Below, one piece after another: positions 32,615 through 40,902 of a DNA stretch of 40,902 bases; positions within the stretch are counted from its first letter, which is position 1, and each line of letters begins with the position of its first letter. The notes under the pieces are model-generated. The model saw nothing but the letters and a program-made list of their open reading frames with translations. It was not told the origin of the DNA and searched no databases. Both the position numbers and the translations under genes were made by a program. The stretch is from Thiohalobacter sp. (GTDB lineage Bacteria; Pseudomonadota; Gammaproteobacteria; DSM-19610), in NCBI GenBank assembly GCA_026984515.1, contig JALSRZ010000139.1, positions 1 through 40,902 of the forward strand, given 5' to 3'.

Positions 32615-33679
32615 TCAGGATGCATGCGGGTGGGGCGGGGTTAACACGCCTTGCGGAAACTGCATGGTCAGGCAGTGCAAACTGCCGTATTGCCGGATCA
32701 GTGACCAGCAGGGGACCTGCACCACTTCGCGCCCCGGAAAGCAGTCCTGCAGCAACCGTGCAGCTTCGTCGTCCGCGGGGACACCGTAGACCGGCAGCAG
32801 CACTGCGCCATTGAGGACCAGGAAATTGGCATAACTGGCTGGCAGTCGCTGGCCGTCATGATCACAATGCACCCCTGGCCAGGGCAGGCCGACCAGCCGA
32901 TAGGCCTCGCCGCCGGGAGTGCGGAACTGCCGTAATTCCCTTGCCATCGTCTGCAATTCTCCATAGTGACTGTAGCCTGGTTCATCACAGGTCTGAAAGG
33001 CAATCGTGGTCGTGCTGCAGAAGCGCGCCAGCATGTCGACGTGACCATCGGTATCGTCGCCGGCCAGGCCGCCGTGTTCCAGCCACAGCAGGCGTTGCGC
33101 TCCCAGCAGGCTGCGCAGTCTGATTTCCAGTGCTTGCCTGGATAACCCGGGATTGCGGCCCGGCTGCAACAGGCAGGGCGCAGTGGTCAACAGGGTGCCG
33201 GCACCATCGCTGTCGATGCTGCCGCCTTCCAGGACCAGTGCCAGCGGCTCACAGGGCGTGTTTCCAAAAAAGCCCTGCCGGTGCAGTTGCCCGGTGACCG
33301 CGTTATCCAGTTGTGCGGGGTACTTGCCACCCCAGCCATTGAAGGTGAAATCCAGCAGCCGTGGCCGACCCTGATCCAGTACCGTGAGTGGACCGAAGTC
33401 ACGCGACCAGGTGTCGTTCGATGCCATTACCGTGGCAAGAAGATTGGCAGCCGGTGCCCCGGATGCGAGCAGTGCCTTCCTGACCCGGTCACGCTGTCTC
33501 CGGTCGGCGCACAGGAGCAGGACGGTCTCATGCTGTGCAATGGCGAGGGCAATTGCATGGAATACCGGTTCGACTTCGGGAAGCAGGGCGGCCCAGTCAC
33601 CGTCAGCGCGTGGCCAGGTGAGCAGGATGCCACTCTGCGCTTCCCACTCCGCCGGCATGCGTCGTTCTAAAGAGGCCAT
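32615..33679 (-). CDS. aguA: Agmatine deiminase AguA
   Basis: This 354-residue enzyme converts agmatine to N-carbamoylputrescine and ammonia. Family motifs are MPAEWEAQSGILLTWP at the N-terminus, NDTWSRDFGPL, DFTFNGWGGKYPAQLDN, LEGGSIDSDGAGTLL, DDTDGHVDMLARF, and the nucleophile C336 in SLHCLTMQFPQG. All key residues are present. I chose the ATG at 33679; the frame extends to 33703 with poorer support. On the minus strand TATACAAT lies about 20 bases ahead of the ATG and could be a -10 box, although no good -35 is seen. It heads the unit aguA-aguB-DAHP synthase. Confidence 0.95.
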   Translation of the reverse strand: MASLERRMPAEWEAQSGILLTWPRADGDWAALLPEVEPVFHAIALAIAQHETVLLLCADRRQRDRVRKALLASGAPAANLLATVMASNDTWSRDFGPLTVLDQGRPRLLDFTFNGWGGKYPAQLDNAVTGQLHRQGFFGNTPCEPLALVLEGGSIDSDGAGTLLTTAPCLLQPGRNPGLSRQALEIRLRSLLGAQRLLWLEHGGLAGDDTDGHVDMLARFCSTTTIAFQTCDEPGYSHYGELQTMARELRQFRTPGGEAYRLVGLPWPGVHCDHDGQRLPASYANFLVLNGAVLLPVYGVPADDEAARLLQDCFPGREVVQVPCWSLIRQYGSLHCLTMQFPQGVLTPPHPHAS

Positions 33680-33796
33680 AGGCGCCGCATTGTATAGAAA
33701 CACACGGCAGGGCGCCCCTGTGGCGGGCAGGAATGACTGCTGCGGGGCGCCGAACTTCGGCGCGGTGACCGGGGTGTGCTTGCGCTGGCAGGGCGG

Positions 33797-34081
33797 CTAT
33801 TTTTTATGCGCAATGACCGAGTGAATGACCTGGCGGTCTTCGAAATACACGATGGTATCGCCGTACACCCACCGGGTAATGGGTGGTTCACCCACGGGGC
33901 CTATGCGCTGTTGCGGTTCGCCGTACTGTTGCAGGACCTGGTCCATGGTCATGCCGCCGGCGGGGCGGGCTACCGAGGCATCGGCCGCTACGGCGTCCAC
34001 GAGCAGGGTATCACCCAGAACGTTGCCGGCGGCGAGCGTCGAGCCCAGCAGAAGCAGGAGGGGAAAGCGGATGCGTTGCAT
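33797..34081 (-). CDS. Small exported protein with BamE-like C-terminal part
   Basis: This 94-residue protein has a signal peptide (RIRFPLLLLLGSTLAAGNVLG, about 3-23). The mature region reads GGMTMDQVLQQYGEPQQRIG, then PPITRWVYGDTIVYFEDRQV, which looks like the SmpA/OmlA (BamE-like) fold: helix, then strands with a G-x-P turn and a W-x-Y strand. There is no lipobox. Similar small proteins are often left unnamed in gammaproteobacterial genomes. The ATG at 34079-34081 starts at the signal peptide; the longer frame would run into lolC. It is divergent from lolC with 78 bases between starts. Confidence 0.75.
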   Translation of the reverse strand: MQRIRFPLLLLLGSTLAAGNVLGDTLLVDAVAADASVARPAGGMTMDQVLQQYGEPQQRIGPVGEPPITRWVYGDTIVYFEDRQVIHSVIAHKK

Positions 34082-34159
34082 GGTGCTGTTCCTTGTATCG
34101 ATTCGGACGGATTCAATAGTTGTTTTCGGCAGGCCGCGCTTGTGATTTAATGCGCCGCT

Positions 34160-35407
34160 ATGTTTCGACCGCTGGCACTGTACATCGGTTTGCGCTACAC
34201 CGGCGCAAAACGGCGTAACCACTTCATTTCCTTCATTTCCCTGATCTCCATTGCCGGTATCGGCCTGGGGGTTGCGGCGCTGATCACGGTGCTATCTGTC
34301 ATGAACGGCTTCGAACAGGAGCTGCGCACACGTATTCTGGGTATGGCGTCACACGCCAGCATCAGCACTTACCAGCAACCGCTGGCCGACTGGCAGGCAG
34401 CCGCCGACCTGGCCAGGGAAGAACCCGGGGTGATCGGTGTAGCGCCCTATGTCCAGGGTGAAATCATGCTGACCAAAGGCAGAAAAGTCAGCGGTGCACT
34501 GGTACGGGGCATTCTGCCGGAAATGGAACCCGACGTATCCACCGTCGGCGAACACATGCGCAGCGGCAGGCTGGATGACCTGCAGCCGGGCGAATACCGG
34601 ATCATCCTTGGCGCTGAGCTGGCCTACAGTCTGGGTGCACGGCCGGGGGACCAGGTCACCATGGTGACACCACAGGCCAATTTCAGCCCGGCGGGGGTAC
34701 TGCCGCGCCTGCGCCGTTTCCGTGTATCCGGTATTTTCGACGTCGGTATGTACGAATACGACCGCGGTGTGGCACTGGTGCACATGGCCGATGCGGCACG
34801 CCTGTTCCAGCTGGGTGATGCAGTAACCGGCGTACGCTTGCGCCTGGATGACCTGTTCAGGGCACCGCAGGTGGCACACGAGCTGGCGGGACGTCTGGGC
34901 AGTGGCCTGAAAGTGGAAGACTGGACCCGGCAGCACGCCAATTTCTTCCGCGCCGTACAGACCGAGAAACGGGTCATGTTCGTGATTCTCACCCTGATCG
35001 TGGCTGTGGCAGCGTTCAATATCGTATCGACCCTGGTGATGGTGGTGACTGACAAGCGCGCTGACATCGCCATCCTGCGTACCCTGGGTGCGACACCCGG
35101 CACCATCCTGCGTATCTTTATCGTGCAGGGAGCGCTGATCGGTCTGCTGGGAACGGCGCTGGGCGTGTTCGGCGGTGTTGCGCTGGCGCTGAATGTCGAG
35201 ACCATCGTGCCGGCGATCGAACATGCCTTTCATGTCCAGTTCATGCCTGCAGACGTGTACTACATCAGCGACCTGCCTTCCAGACTGAACTGGCACGATG
35301 TATGGCAAATCGGACTGGTCGCTTTCCTGCTGAGCCTGCTGGCGACGCTGTACCCGGCCTGGCGTGCCTCGCGCACACAACCCGCCGAGGCGCTGCGTTA
35401 TGAATGA
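34160..35407 (+). CDS. lolC: Lipoprotein-releasing ABC transporter permease (LolC/E family)
   Basis: This 415-residue inner-membrane protein has four helices in the LolC arrangement: one near 25-48 ([20 protein letters not shown]), a long periplasmic domain (about 50-270), and three at the C-terminus (about 275-400). The opening [20 protein letters not shown], the loop [20 protein letters not shown] and [20 protein letters not shown]-like text ([15 protein letters not shown]) are diagnostic. With LolD it detaches outer-membrane lipoproteins and hands them to LolA. Only one permease gene lies here, so the complex may use two identical copies (LolF-type) or a second gene elsewhere. TTGTTT with TGATTT 17 bases later (34120-34148) is a weak promoter candidate. 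Confidence 0.95.
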   Translation: MFRPLALYIGLRYTGAKRRNHFISFISLISIAGIGLGVAALITVLSVMNGFEQELRTRILGMASHASISTYQQPLADWQAAADLAREEPGVIGVAPYVQGEIMLTKGRKVSGALVRGILPEMEPDVSTVGEHMRSGRLDDLQPGEYRIILGAELAYSLGARPGDQVTMVTPQANFSPAGVLPRLRRFRVSGIFDVGMYEYDRGVALVHMADAARLFQLGDAVTGVRLRLDDLFRAPQVAHELAGRLGSGLKVEDWTRQHANFFRAVQTEKRVMFVILTLIVAVAAFNIVSTLVMVVTDKRADIAILRTLGATPGTILRIFIVQGALIGLLGTALGVFGGVALALNVETIVPAIEHAFHVQFMPADVYYISDLPSRLNWHDVWQIGLVAFLLSLLATLYPAWRASRTQPAEALRYE

Positions 35408-36092
35408 TTCCCGGGCAGTGCTGGCCTGCACGGGACTGGAGCGAACCTTTATACAGGGGCAGCTCAATGTAAGCGTGCTCAGGGGCGTCAGCCTGTCCGT
35501 GGCACCCGGCCAGCAGGTCGCCATCGTGGGCAGTTCCGGCAGCGGCAAGAGTACCCTGTTGCACCTGCTGGGCGGGCTGGACCGGCCGACAGCCGGCGAA
35601 GTACAACTGGCAGGGCAGCACTTCAGTGCCCTCAGCGAGGCAAAACGCAGTCTTCTGCGCAACCGGCACCTGGGATTCGTGTACCAGTTCCACCACCTGC
35701 TGCCCGAGTTTACCGCCCTGGAGAACGTGGCCATGCCGCTGGTAATACGCGGCGATGACATTGATACGGCACAGCAAACCGCCAGGGAAATGTTGCAACG
35801 GGTCGGGCTGGAACAACGCCTGATCCACAAACCATCAGAGCTGTCCGGCGGTGAACGCCAGCGCGCGGCCGTGGCCCGCGCCCTGGTCACACGACCGGAC
35901 TGTGTGCTGGCGGATGAGCCGACCGGCAACCTGGACCGGCGCAATGCCGGGCAGGTCTGTCAGCTGATGCTGGAGCTGAACCGGGATCTCAATACCAGCT
36001 TTATAATTGTCACCCACGACCCGGACATGGCCGCGCGCATGGACTGTGTCTGGCACCTGGAAGACGGTCGCCTGGACACCACCGGCGAATGA
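35400..36092 (+). CDS. lolD: Lipoprotein-releasing ABC transporter ATPase LolD
   Basis: This is a 230-residue ABC ATPase. Walker [10 protein letters not shown] is at about 41-49, the Q-loop region reads [19 protein letters not shown], the signature [15 protein letters not shown] is at about 145-160, and Walker [12 protein letters not shown] is followed by the H-loop [23 protein letters not shown] is typical of LolD among the MacB-like ATPases. The ATG at 35400 overlaps the end of lolC by eight bases. The gene is convergent with purT, with only nine bases between the stops and no clear terminator. Confidence 0.96.
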   Translation: MNDSRAVLACTGLERTFIQGQLNVSVLRGVSLSVAPGQQVAIVGSSGSGKSTLLHLLGGLDRPTAGEVQLAGQHFSALSEAKRSLLRNRHLGFVYQFHHLLPEFTALENVAMPLVIRGDDIDTAQQTAREMLQRVGLEQRLIHKPSELSGGERQRAAVARALVTRPDCVLADEPTGNLDRRNAGQVCQLMLELNRDLNTSFIIVTHDPDMAARMDCVWHLEDGRLDTTGE

Positions 36093-36101
36093 GCTCCTGT
36101 G

Positions 36102-37304
36102 TCAGTCACCGGCGACCGGTGTTACCAGCCCGGCCGCCTGCTGCGCACGCGCACGCGCCGCTTCGGTATCCTCATCCCAGGCCAGGGCGACCCCCATGCG
36201 CCGGCGCACGAACGCCTCGGGCTTGCCGAACAGGCGTACTTCGGTCTGTGCAATGGCCAGGGCCCGGTCGAGGCCCTCGAATGCGATGCCGGCTTTGTCC
36301 ATGCCGCCATAGATCACGGCACTGGCTCCGGGATTGCGCAAGCGGGCATCGACCGGCAACCCCAGCAGGGCACGCGCATGCAATTCAAACTCGCTTTGCC
36401 ACTGGGTCACCATGGTGACCATACCGGTGTCATGCGGACGCGGGCTGACCTCGCTGAACCAGACCCGGTCACCCGCAACGAACAGCTCCACACCGAACAG
36501 GCCGCAGCCGCCAAGGTTATCGGTAACGGTACGCGCCATGTCCTGCGCCTTGCGCAGGGCCGCCGCACTCATCGCCTGCGGTTGCCAGCTCTCCACGTAG
36601 TCACCGTTTTTCTGGATATGACCAACGGGTGCGCAGAATGACGTTTCGATCTCACCCGAGCTGCCGATAGCCCGCACGGTCAGCAGGGTGATCTCATAAT
36701 CAAAGTCGATCTTTGCCTCGACGATCACCCGTCCGCTGTCCACCCGTCCGCCACTGCGGGCATAGCCCCAGGCCCGGGCGACCTCGTCGGCGTGATTGAT
36801 CAGCGACTGGCCCTTGCCGGAAGAGGACATCACGGGTTTGATAATGCAGGGGTAACCGATACCACCATCTATGGCCGCCTGCAATTCCTCCAGGCTTTCT
36901 GCAAACGCATAGTTCGAGGTCGCCAGCCCCAGTTGTTCAGCGGCCAGGCGCCGGATCCCTTCGCGGTTCATGGTCAGCTGTGTGGCGCGCGCAACCGGCA
37001 CCACTGTCGCCAGACCGTCACGTTCGATTTCGGCCAGCGTGTCGGTGGCAATGGCCTCGATTTCGGGGACGATGAGTTGCGGCCGCTCGAATTCCACCAG
37101 CGCCCTGAGTGCCGTGCCGTCGGTCATATCGACCACGTGCGCACGGTGCGCGACCTGGTGGCCGGGAGCGTTGGCGTAGCGATCCACGGCAATGACCTCG
37201 ACACCGAAGCGTTGCAGGGCGATGATCACTTCCTTGCCGAGCTCACCGCTGCCCAGCAACATCACCCGGGTGGCGCTATCAGTAAGAGGGGTGCCTGTTT
37301 TCAT
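36102..37304 (-). CDS. purT: Formate-dependent phosphoribosylglycinamide formyltransferase PurT
   Basis: This 400-residue ATP-grasp enzyme formylates GAR using formate and ATP in the third step of purine synthesis. Motifs are [40 protein letters not shown], then [13 protein letters not shown], the ATP-binding [34 protein letters not shown] and [10 protein letters not shown], and the C-terminal YGG and [17 protein letters not shown]. Length is close to E. coli PurT (392). It stands alone, with a hairpin at 37352-37369 and the transglycosylase gene upstream. It complements the hypoxanthine salvage genes elsewhere in the window. Confidence 0.96.
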   Translation of the reverse strand: MKTGTPLTDSATRVMLLGSGELGKEVIIALQRFGVEVIAVDRYANAPGHQVAHRAHVVDMTDGTALRALVEFERPQLIVPEIEAIATDTLAEIERDGLATVVPVARATQLTMNREGIRRLAAEQLGLATSNYAFAESLEELQAAIDGGIGYPCIIKPVMSSSGKGQSLINHADEVARAWGYARSGGRVDSGRVIVEAKIDFDYEITLLTVRAIGSSGEIETSFCAPVGHIQKNGDYVESWQPQAMSAAALRKAQDMARTVTDNLGGCGLFGVELFVAGDRVWFSEVSPRPHDTGMVTMVTQWQSEFELHARALLGLPVDARLRNPGASAVIYGGMDKAGIAFEGLDRALAIAQTEVRLFGKPEAFVRRRMGVALAWDEDTEAARARAQQAAGLVTPVAGD

Positions 37305-37351
37305 TCCGTATACTCTTCTTCAGTCAAGGGAAACTCCGGGCTCATCCGTCC

Positions 37352-37369
37352 TGCCGGCAAAGGCCGGTA
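37352..37369. repeat. Short GC-rich hairpin between lytic transglycosylase gene and purT
   Basis: TGCCGGC-aaag-GCCGGTA gives about seven pairs including one wobble, in the 93-base gap. It resembles the dispersed palindrome at 18492-18517. It may end transcription of the upstream minus-strand gene, though no T tract follows. Confidence 0.4.
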
Positions 37370-37397
37370 TCCATGTCCTGCAAACCGCCGCATGCAC

Positions 37398-38021
37398 TCA
37401 GAAAAACCACCAGCCCTTGTCCAGTGAATCTTCGCACTGTTTGAGCTGCGCGCGATAGCTTTTAGCGCGTGCTTCCACCTTGTGCGCGACTTTCATCAGC
37501 CAGGCCTTCTTTTGGTAGGTTTTGCGTTTAAAACCACCGTGGCCCTCGTGGTAGGCGAGGTACTGGTTGTAGGCATCCCATTTGGAGATGCCCAGCTTGC
37601 GGTGCGAAAGATTGCCGTACCAGCCGATAAAATCCACCACGTCATCGAAGTCATCGCGATCCGCCCAGCGCCTGCCGGTGGATTTAAGGTACCAGTCCCA
37701 GGTGGAATCCTTGATCTGCCCGTACCCGTAGGCGGAGGACATGCGGGTCCAGGGAATGACCCATAACAGTTTCCTGCGCGGTGGCTTGGCGTCGTGCACA
37801 AAGCGGGATTCCTGGTAGATGATCGCAAGTTGCACGTGAATGGGCACTCCCCACTTTTCATAGCTGTCCAGCGCTGCGGGATACCAGTCATCCTTCTCGG
37901 TGAAAATCTCGCAACTGTCGCGGATATTTTCCGGTGGTGTGGTTGAACAGGCATACAGTGCAATGCCTGCCAGCAGGGACAGCGTTACCAGGACGACGGA
38001 TTTTTTACGCAACAAGGGCAT
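37398..38021 (-). CDS. Lytic transglycosylase lipoprotein
   Basis: This 207-residue outer-membrane-type lipoprotein has a signal peptide with lipobox LYAC and lipidated Cys25, followed by a lysozyme-like SLT domain. The catalytic Glu is E71 in LAIIYQESRFVHDA, and the second motif SAYGYGQIKDSTWDWY is the usual G-x-x-Q-I segment. NLSHRKLGISKWDAYNQYLAYHEG completes the fold. It should cleave peptidoglycan to 1,6-anhydro-muropeptides, the substrates later handled by NagZ. It fits the small EmtA-like or SLT_4 type better than Slt70. The gene is separate from its neighbours (93 bases before purT, 201 bases after the barrel gene). Confidence 0.92.
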   Translation of the reverse strand: MPLLRKKSVVLVTLSLLAGIALYACSTTPPENIRDSCEIFTEKDDWYPAALDSYEKWGVPIHVQLAIIYQESRFVHDAKPPRRKLLWVIPWTRMSSAYGYGQIKDSTWDWYLKSTGRRWADRDDFDDVVDFIGWYGNLSHRKLGISKWDAYNQYLAYHEGHGGFKRKTYQKKAWLMKVAHKVEARAKSYRAQLKQCEDSLDKGWWFF

Positions 38022-38200
38022 ATCTGGAGGCCAAGCATACCAGATTGCACCTCTTCAGCCAGAAATAAGCCTGGCGGTATTTGCTACAGCAGCGGCTGTC
38101 TCAGGCGGCCTGACATCGCATCCATCGTCACAGGAACGCCGGCCCCGGCGCAAAGGTCCAACCTTGCTTTCGCGGTCAGGGGACCGAGACTGCCGGACCG

Positions 38201-38226
38201 GGAAGTCGGTGAGAAATGCGGGCTAG
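38201..38226 (-). mobile_element. MITE remnant D (solo end)
   Basis: Twenty-six bases (GGAAGTCGGTGAGAAATGCG and the following GGCTAG) match the inner-to-outer end of copies A and B exactly. I cannot find the opposite end within the 201-base gap, so this is a decayed or recombined copy. The final CTAG (38223-38226) supplies, on the minus strand, the TAG stop of the barrel gene. Confidence 0.75.
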
Positions 38227-38978
38227 AAGTGCAGGTAGAGTCCGGCATACGGCCCGTCGAACTCGACGTCGGCGAAGGAATCGTCGAAGTCATCCAGGTC
38301 GAGTTTGATTTTGCGGTAACCGATATCCGCACCCACGAACCAGGGCGAGGTATAGGTGACGCGCAGGCTGTAATCGTAGAACGAGCTGCCCTTGTACTTG
38401 ATATAGGATCCGTCCGCACTGATACCCAGGCCGGTCAATGGAAGATCGACCCCGACACCGGCATAAGCCATCGGCACCCAGCCGGACACGTTGGCGGTCT
38501 GCGTCCCCGAAACGGCGCCGGTGATACGCGCCTTGCTGTCGATATACTTGGCATTGAGACCGAGGTCGATACTGGCGACGGTATCCAGCGGGCTGTAATA
38601 CAGAGTGATATCGGTCTGGTCGAGCTGCACCTTGCTGCTGACATTTTCATTGAACAGGAAGGTAGTACCACCGTAGACGACCGTTTTGCTCAGGGTGCCG
38701 TTGGCATTCTCGTCCAGGTCGGTGCGGCTGATGCGGATATTCGGCAGAAAGGGTACCGGGTGTTCCAGCCCGATATAGTAATAACCCAGGTTGCCGTTGT
38801 CGTAGCCCAGGTCCCGGTTGACGTCGATATCGTTGGCGGAGTCCCTGGTCTGGTAGCGTGCCGTGCCGCTGATGTCGTAACGCCAGTAATTCGCACCGAC
38901 TGTCACACCCAGCAGGTCAGCACCCGCGGCTGCCGGCAGCAGGCAGGTCGTCAGAACAAGAATGTGTACGTGTCGCAT
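38223..38978 (-). CDS. Outer-membrane beta-barrel protein
   Basis: This 251-residue protein has a signal peptide (HILVLTTCLLPAAAGA, cleavage after about 20) and alternating-residue strands throughout, ending in YAGLYLHF with the C-terminal Phe needed for barrel assembly. It begins DLLGVTVGANYWRYDISGTA, which recalls the TIGR04219-type barrel family (from memory, not confirmed). Function unknown. GGAGG lies 8 bases before the ATG at 38978, which fixes this start against the longer frame to 39086. The stop codon is in the CTAG flank of MITE remnant D, with the protein's C-terminus intact. It is divergent from comEC (115 bases). Confidence 0.87.
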   Translation of the reverse strand: MRHVHILVLTTCLLPAAAGADLLGVTVGANYWRYDISGTARYQTRDSANDIDVNRDLGYDNGNLGYYYIGLEHPVPFLPNIRISRTDLDENANGTLSKTVVYGGTTFLFNENVSSKVQLDQTDITLYYSPLDTVASIDLGLNAKYIDSKARITGAVSGTQTANVSGWVPMAYAGVGVDLPLTGLGISADGSYIKYKGSSFYDYSLRVTYTSPWFVGADIGYRKIKLDLDDFDDSFADVEFDGPYAGLYLHF

Positions 38979-39093
38979 GCGACGTCCTCCAGGCAGGCAG
39001 ATTTGCGCTACACTAGCATAACGGCGACCGGATGAACGGACTTGAGTCACAGTAGTCGCCCTGGACAAACCGACCGGGTATTTCAAGGATGAA

Positions 39094-40902
39094 ATGCTGT
39101 ATTCGGCGCTGGCTTTCCTGAGCGGCGTCTGCCTCTACCAGTACCTGCCGGGCATGGCACCCGCTGCCAGCCTGTGGCTGTTCCCCGTGTTGCTGCTGGT
39201 CCTGCTGCCTGTTCCCCTGTTGCGCGCCGCCGGCATGTGCTGTGCCGGACTGCTGTGGATTGCCTGGCAGGGCAGCCAGCTCGCCGGCGCTCAACTACCG
39301 CAGCAACTGGAAAGCCGGGATGTCCTGGTACGCGGGACCGTGCAGGGACTCCCCGAAGCGTTGCGCCAACAGCGCCTGCGTTTCCGCTTCCTCGTGGAGC
39401 AGGTTGAAACACAAGGGGACTGGCAAGCGCTATCCCTGCCGGTGCGCGTCACCTGGTACCGCAACGTGCAGCCTGTGCAACCCGGGGAGCGCTGGCAGTT
39501 CCGGCTGCGCCTCAGACGACCGCGTGGTTTCGCCAACCCGGGCGGCTTCGATTACCGGCGCTGGCTGCTGGCACAGGGCATCCAGGCAACTGCGTACGTC
39601 CGCCGGGCCGGTACGGCCCGACGCCTCTCGCGGCGCAGTGGCCAGCTGCTGGAGCACCTGCGGCAACGCGTGTCGGCGCACCTGCAACGACTACCGGTGC
39701 CGGAACCCGGGCGCGCGCTGCTGCGCGCCCTGGCCGTGGGTGACCGCAGTGGCATGACGACCAGGCAGTGGCGGGTATTGCGCAACACCGGCACCAGTCA
39801 CCTGCTGGCCATATCCGGTCTGCACGTAGGGATGGTTGCCGGGTTGATGTTTTTCGTAAGCCGCAAAGTCTGGAGCCGGCTGGGTAACCTGCAGCGCTGG
39901 CCCGCGCCGAGCGTAGCCGCCGCCGGCGCCGTGAGCGCGGCGCTGCTGTACGCCCTGCTGGCTGGTTTCCAGGTGCCTGCGCAGCGGGCACTGATCATGA
40001 TCAGCCTGTGGATGCTGGCCCGCATGTGGGGCGGCACAGGCGATCCCTGGCGGGTCTGGGCAGTCGCGCTGCTACTGGTCCTGGGCCTGGACCCGTTCGC
40101 GGTCACAGCAGCCGGGTTCTGGCTGTCGTTTAGCGCGGTGGCAGTGCTTATCCAGCTGACGCACGGCTACCGGGGGCGGAGCGGTCCCGTACGCCGCTGG
40201 TCCGGCATCCAGTTCGGCCTGCTGTTCGGGCTGGCGCCCCTGCAATGGTTGCTGTTTCAGCAATTGTCGGTCAGCGCCCCTGTCGCCAACCTGGTCGCCA
40301 TTCCCTGGATCAGCCTGACCGTGGTACCGCTGCTGCTGACGGGCCTGCTGCTGTTACCCGTCAACACGCTGCTCGGCGACTGGTTGCTGCAACTGTCCGC
40401 GCACAGCCTGTCGTTGCTGTGGTGGCTGCTGGAGCGGCTTGCCGCGCTGCCGGCCGGTCTCTGGCAGCCGCCGGGCATGAGCCATGGGTGGATGCTGCTG
40501 TCTGCACTCGGCGTGCTGCTGTTGTTGCTCCCTCGCGCCCTGCGCCTGGCACCCCTGGGGGGCCTGCTGCTGTTGCCGCTGTGCTGGTTACAGCCTGTGC
40601 GCCCGCAGCCGGGCGACCTGTGGTTTACACTGCTGGACGTAGGGCAGGGGCTCGCTGCCGTGGTAGAAACGCGTAACCGGGTGCTGGTATACGACAGTGG
40701 CCCGGCATTCCGCAGCGGCTTCAACACCGGCGCTGCGGTCGTTGCGCCGTTCCTGGTGTCACGGGGTTACCGGCATATTGACCGCCTGGTGATCAGTCAC
40801 GCGGACCAGGACCACAGCGGTGGCGCACGTGCACTGTCTGAGCGCATGGAAATACGCAGCATCCACGCTGGCGAACCGGGCGCCATCGACTGGGCCCGCT
40901 CA
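39094..40902 (+). CDS. comEC: DNA internalisation competence protein ComEC, 3' end outside window
   Basis: The frame is open from the ATG at 39094 (AAGGA upstream) to the window end, 603 codons. ComEC is the inner-membrane channel for single-stranded DNA uptake and also carries a nuclease-like domain. Residues about 1-60 are hydrophobic helices, followed by a soluble beta domain (DUF4131-like; VLVRGTVQGLPEAL, FRLRLRRPRGFANPGGFDYR). The Competence core starts with NTGTSHLLAISGLHVGMVAG and has many helices to about 510. The metallo-beta-lactamase-like domain begins DVGQGLAAVVE, with metal-binding H569-x-D571-x-D573-H574 in SHADQDHSGG. About 150-200 residues should lie beyond the window. Confidence 0.94.
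   Translation, partial: MLYSALAFLSGVCLYQYLPGMAPAASLWLFPVLLLVLLPVPLLRAAGMCCAGLLWIAWQGSQLAGAQLPQQLESRDVLVRGTVQGLPEALRQQRLRFRFLVEQVETQGDWQALSLPVRVTWYRNVQPVQPGERWQFRLRLRRPRGFANPGGFDYRRWLLAQGIQATAYVRRAGTARRLSRRSGQLLEHLRQRVSAHLQRLPVPEPGRALLRALAVGDRSGMTTRQWRVLRNTGTSHLLAISGLHVGMVAGLMFFVSRKVWSRLGNLQRWPAPSVAAAGAVSAALLYALLAGFQVPAQRALIMISLWMLARMWGGTGDPWRVWAVALLLVLGLDPFAVTAAGFWLSFSAVAVLIQLTHGYRGRSGPVRRWSGIQFGLLFGLAPLQWLLFQQLSVSAPVANLVAIPWISLTVVPLLLTGLLLLPVNTLLGDWLLQLSAHSLSLLWWLLERLAALPAGLWQPPGMSHGWMLLSALGVLLLLLPRALRLAPLGGLLLLPLCWLQPVRPQPGDLWFTLLDVGQGLAAVVETRNRVLVYDSGPAFRSGFNTGAAVVAPFLVSRGYRHIDRLVISHADQDHSGGARALSERMEIRSIHAGEPGAIDWARS

Noticed and set aside
34349-35944. A 531-codon open frame opposite lolC and lolD
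   Set aside because: It crosses two real genes in antisense and its translation is low-complexity in character.

Overview
The window is a 40.9 kb GC-rich stretch of a gammaproteobacterial chromosome. The evidence is an E. coli-type SdhB with Asp as third [2Fe-2S] ligand, the linkage of sdhE and ygfX with ygfZ, LolCD, CsiV beside Mfd, PurT, and NagZ linked to a methylthioinosine phosphorylase. Two DsrE-type proteins fit a sulfur-metabolising lineage (Chromatiales-like), but genus and lifestyle cannot be fixed from this sequence. Coding density is high. Many genes overlap by 1-11 bases, so several true operons are visible. I see no tRNA, rRNA, CRISPR array or intact transposase.

Layout. 1-2919 (minus): a GAF-GGDEF regulator cut by the window edge, an HDOD protein and YgfZ. 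3045-7344 (plus): sdhCDAB, sdhE, ygfX and a CYTH protein, divergent from ygfZ. 7338-15978 (plus): an oligopeptide-type binding lipoprotein, a leaderless YkuD enzyme, a ParA/MinD-like ATPase, two Dpp/Opp permeases, NagZ, an MscS channel, a hypoxanthine phosphoribosyltransferase and a methylthioinosine phosphorylase. 16020-18038 (minus): a chemoreceptor. 18593-18907: a small unknown gene. 18937-24330 (minus): csiV, mfd, a DsrE2-like protein and an unknown protein. 24484-28191 (plus): a TetR regulator, an RND/MMPL exporter and a LolA-like protein. 28541-29848: a Sel1-repeat protein. 29943-34081 (minus): an exported DsrE-fold protein, DAHP synthase, AguB, AguA and a small exported protein. 34160-36092 (plus): lolC and lolD. 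36102-38978 (minus): purT, a lytic transglycosylase lipoprotein and an outer-membrane barrel. 39094 to the end (plus): the first two thirds of comEC.

How the genes work together. The sdh block joins the four enzyme subunits to their flavinylation factor, with the Fe-S-linked protein YgfZ alongside. The block at 7.3-13.3 kb looks like a muropeptide salvage unit: an importer without its own ABC ATPase, a cytosolic YkuD enzyme likely to trim peptides, and NagZ. The next two genes make and salvage hypoxanthine. AguA and AguB convert agmatine to putrescine and are translationally coupled to the first enzyme of the shikimate pathway.

The most unusual feature is a family of short non-coding mobile elements (MITEs). 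There are two 176-bp copies that are about 96% identical and lie in opposite orientations (18153-18328 and 28372-28547), a 70-bp internally deleted copy (29873-29942), and a solo end near 38222. The full copies are flanked by 4-bp direct repeats of the form YTAG. At two genes the TAG stop codon lies inside that 4-bp target, and at a third the element end supplies the best start codon. This suggests an IS5-like element family that settles on stop codons without harming the gene.
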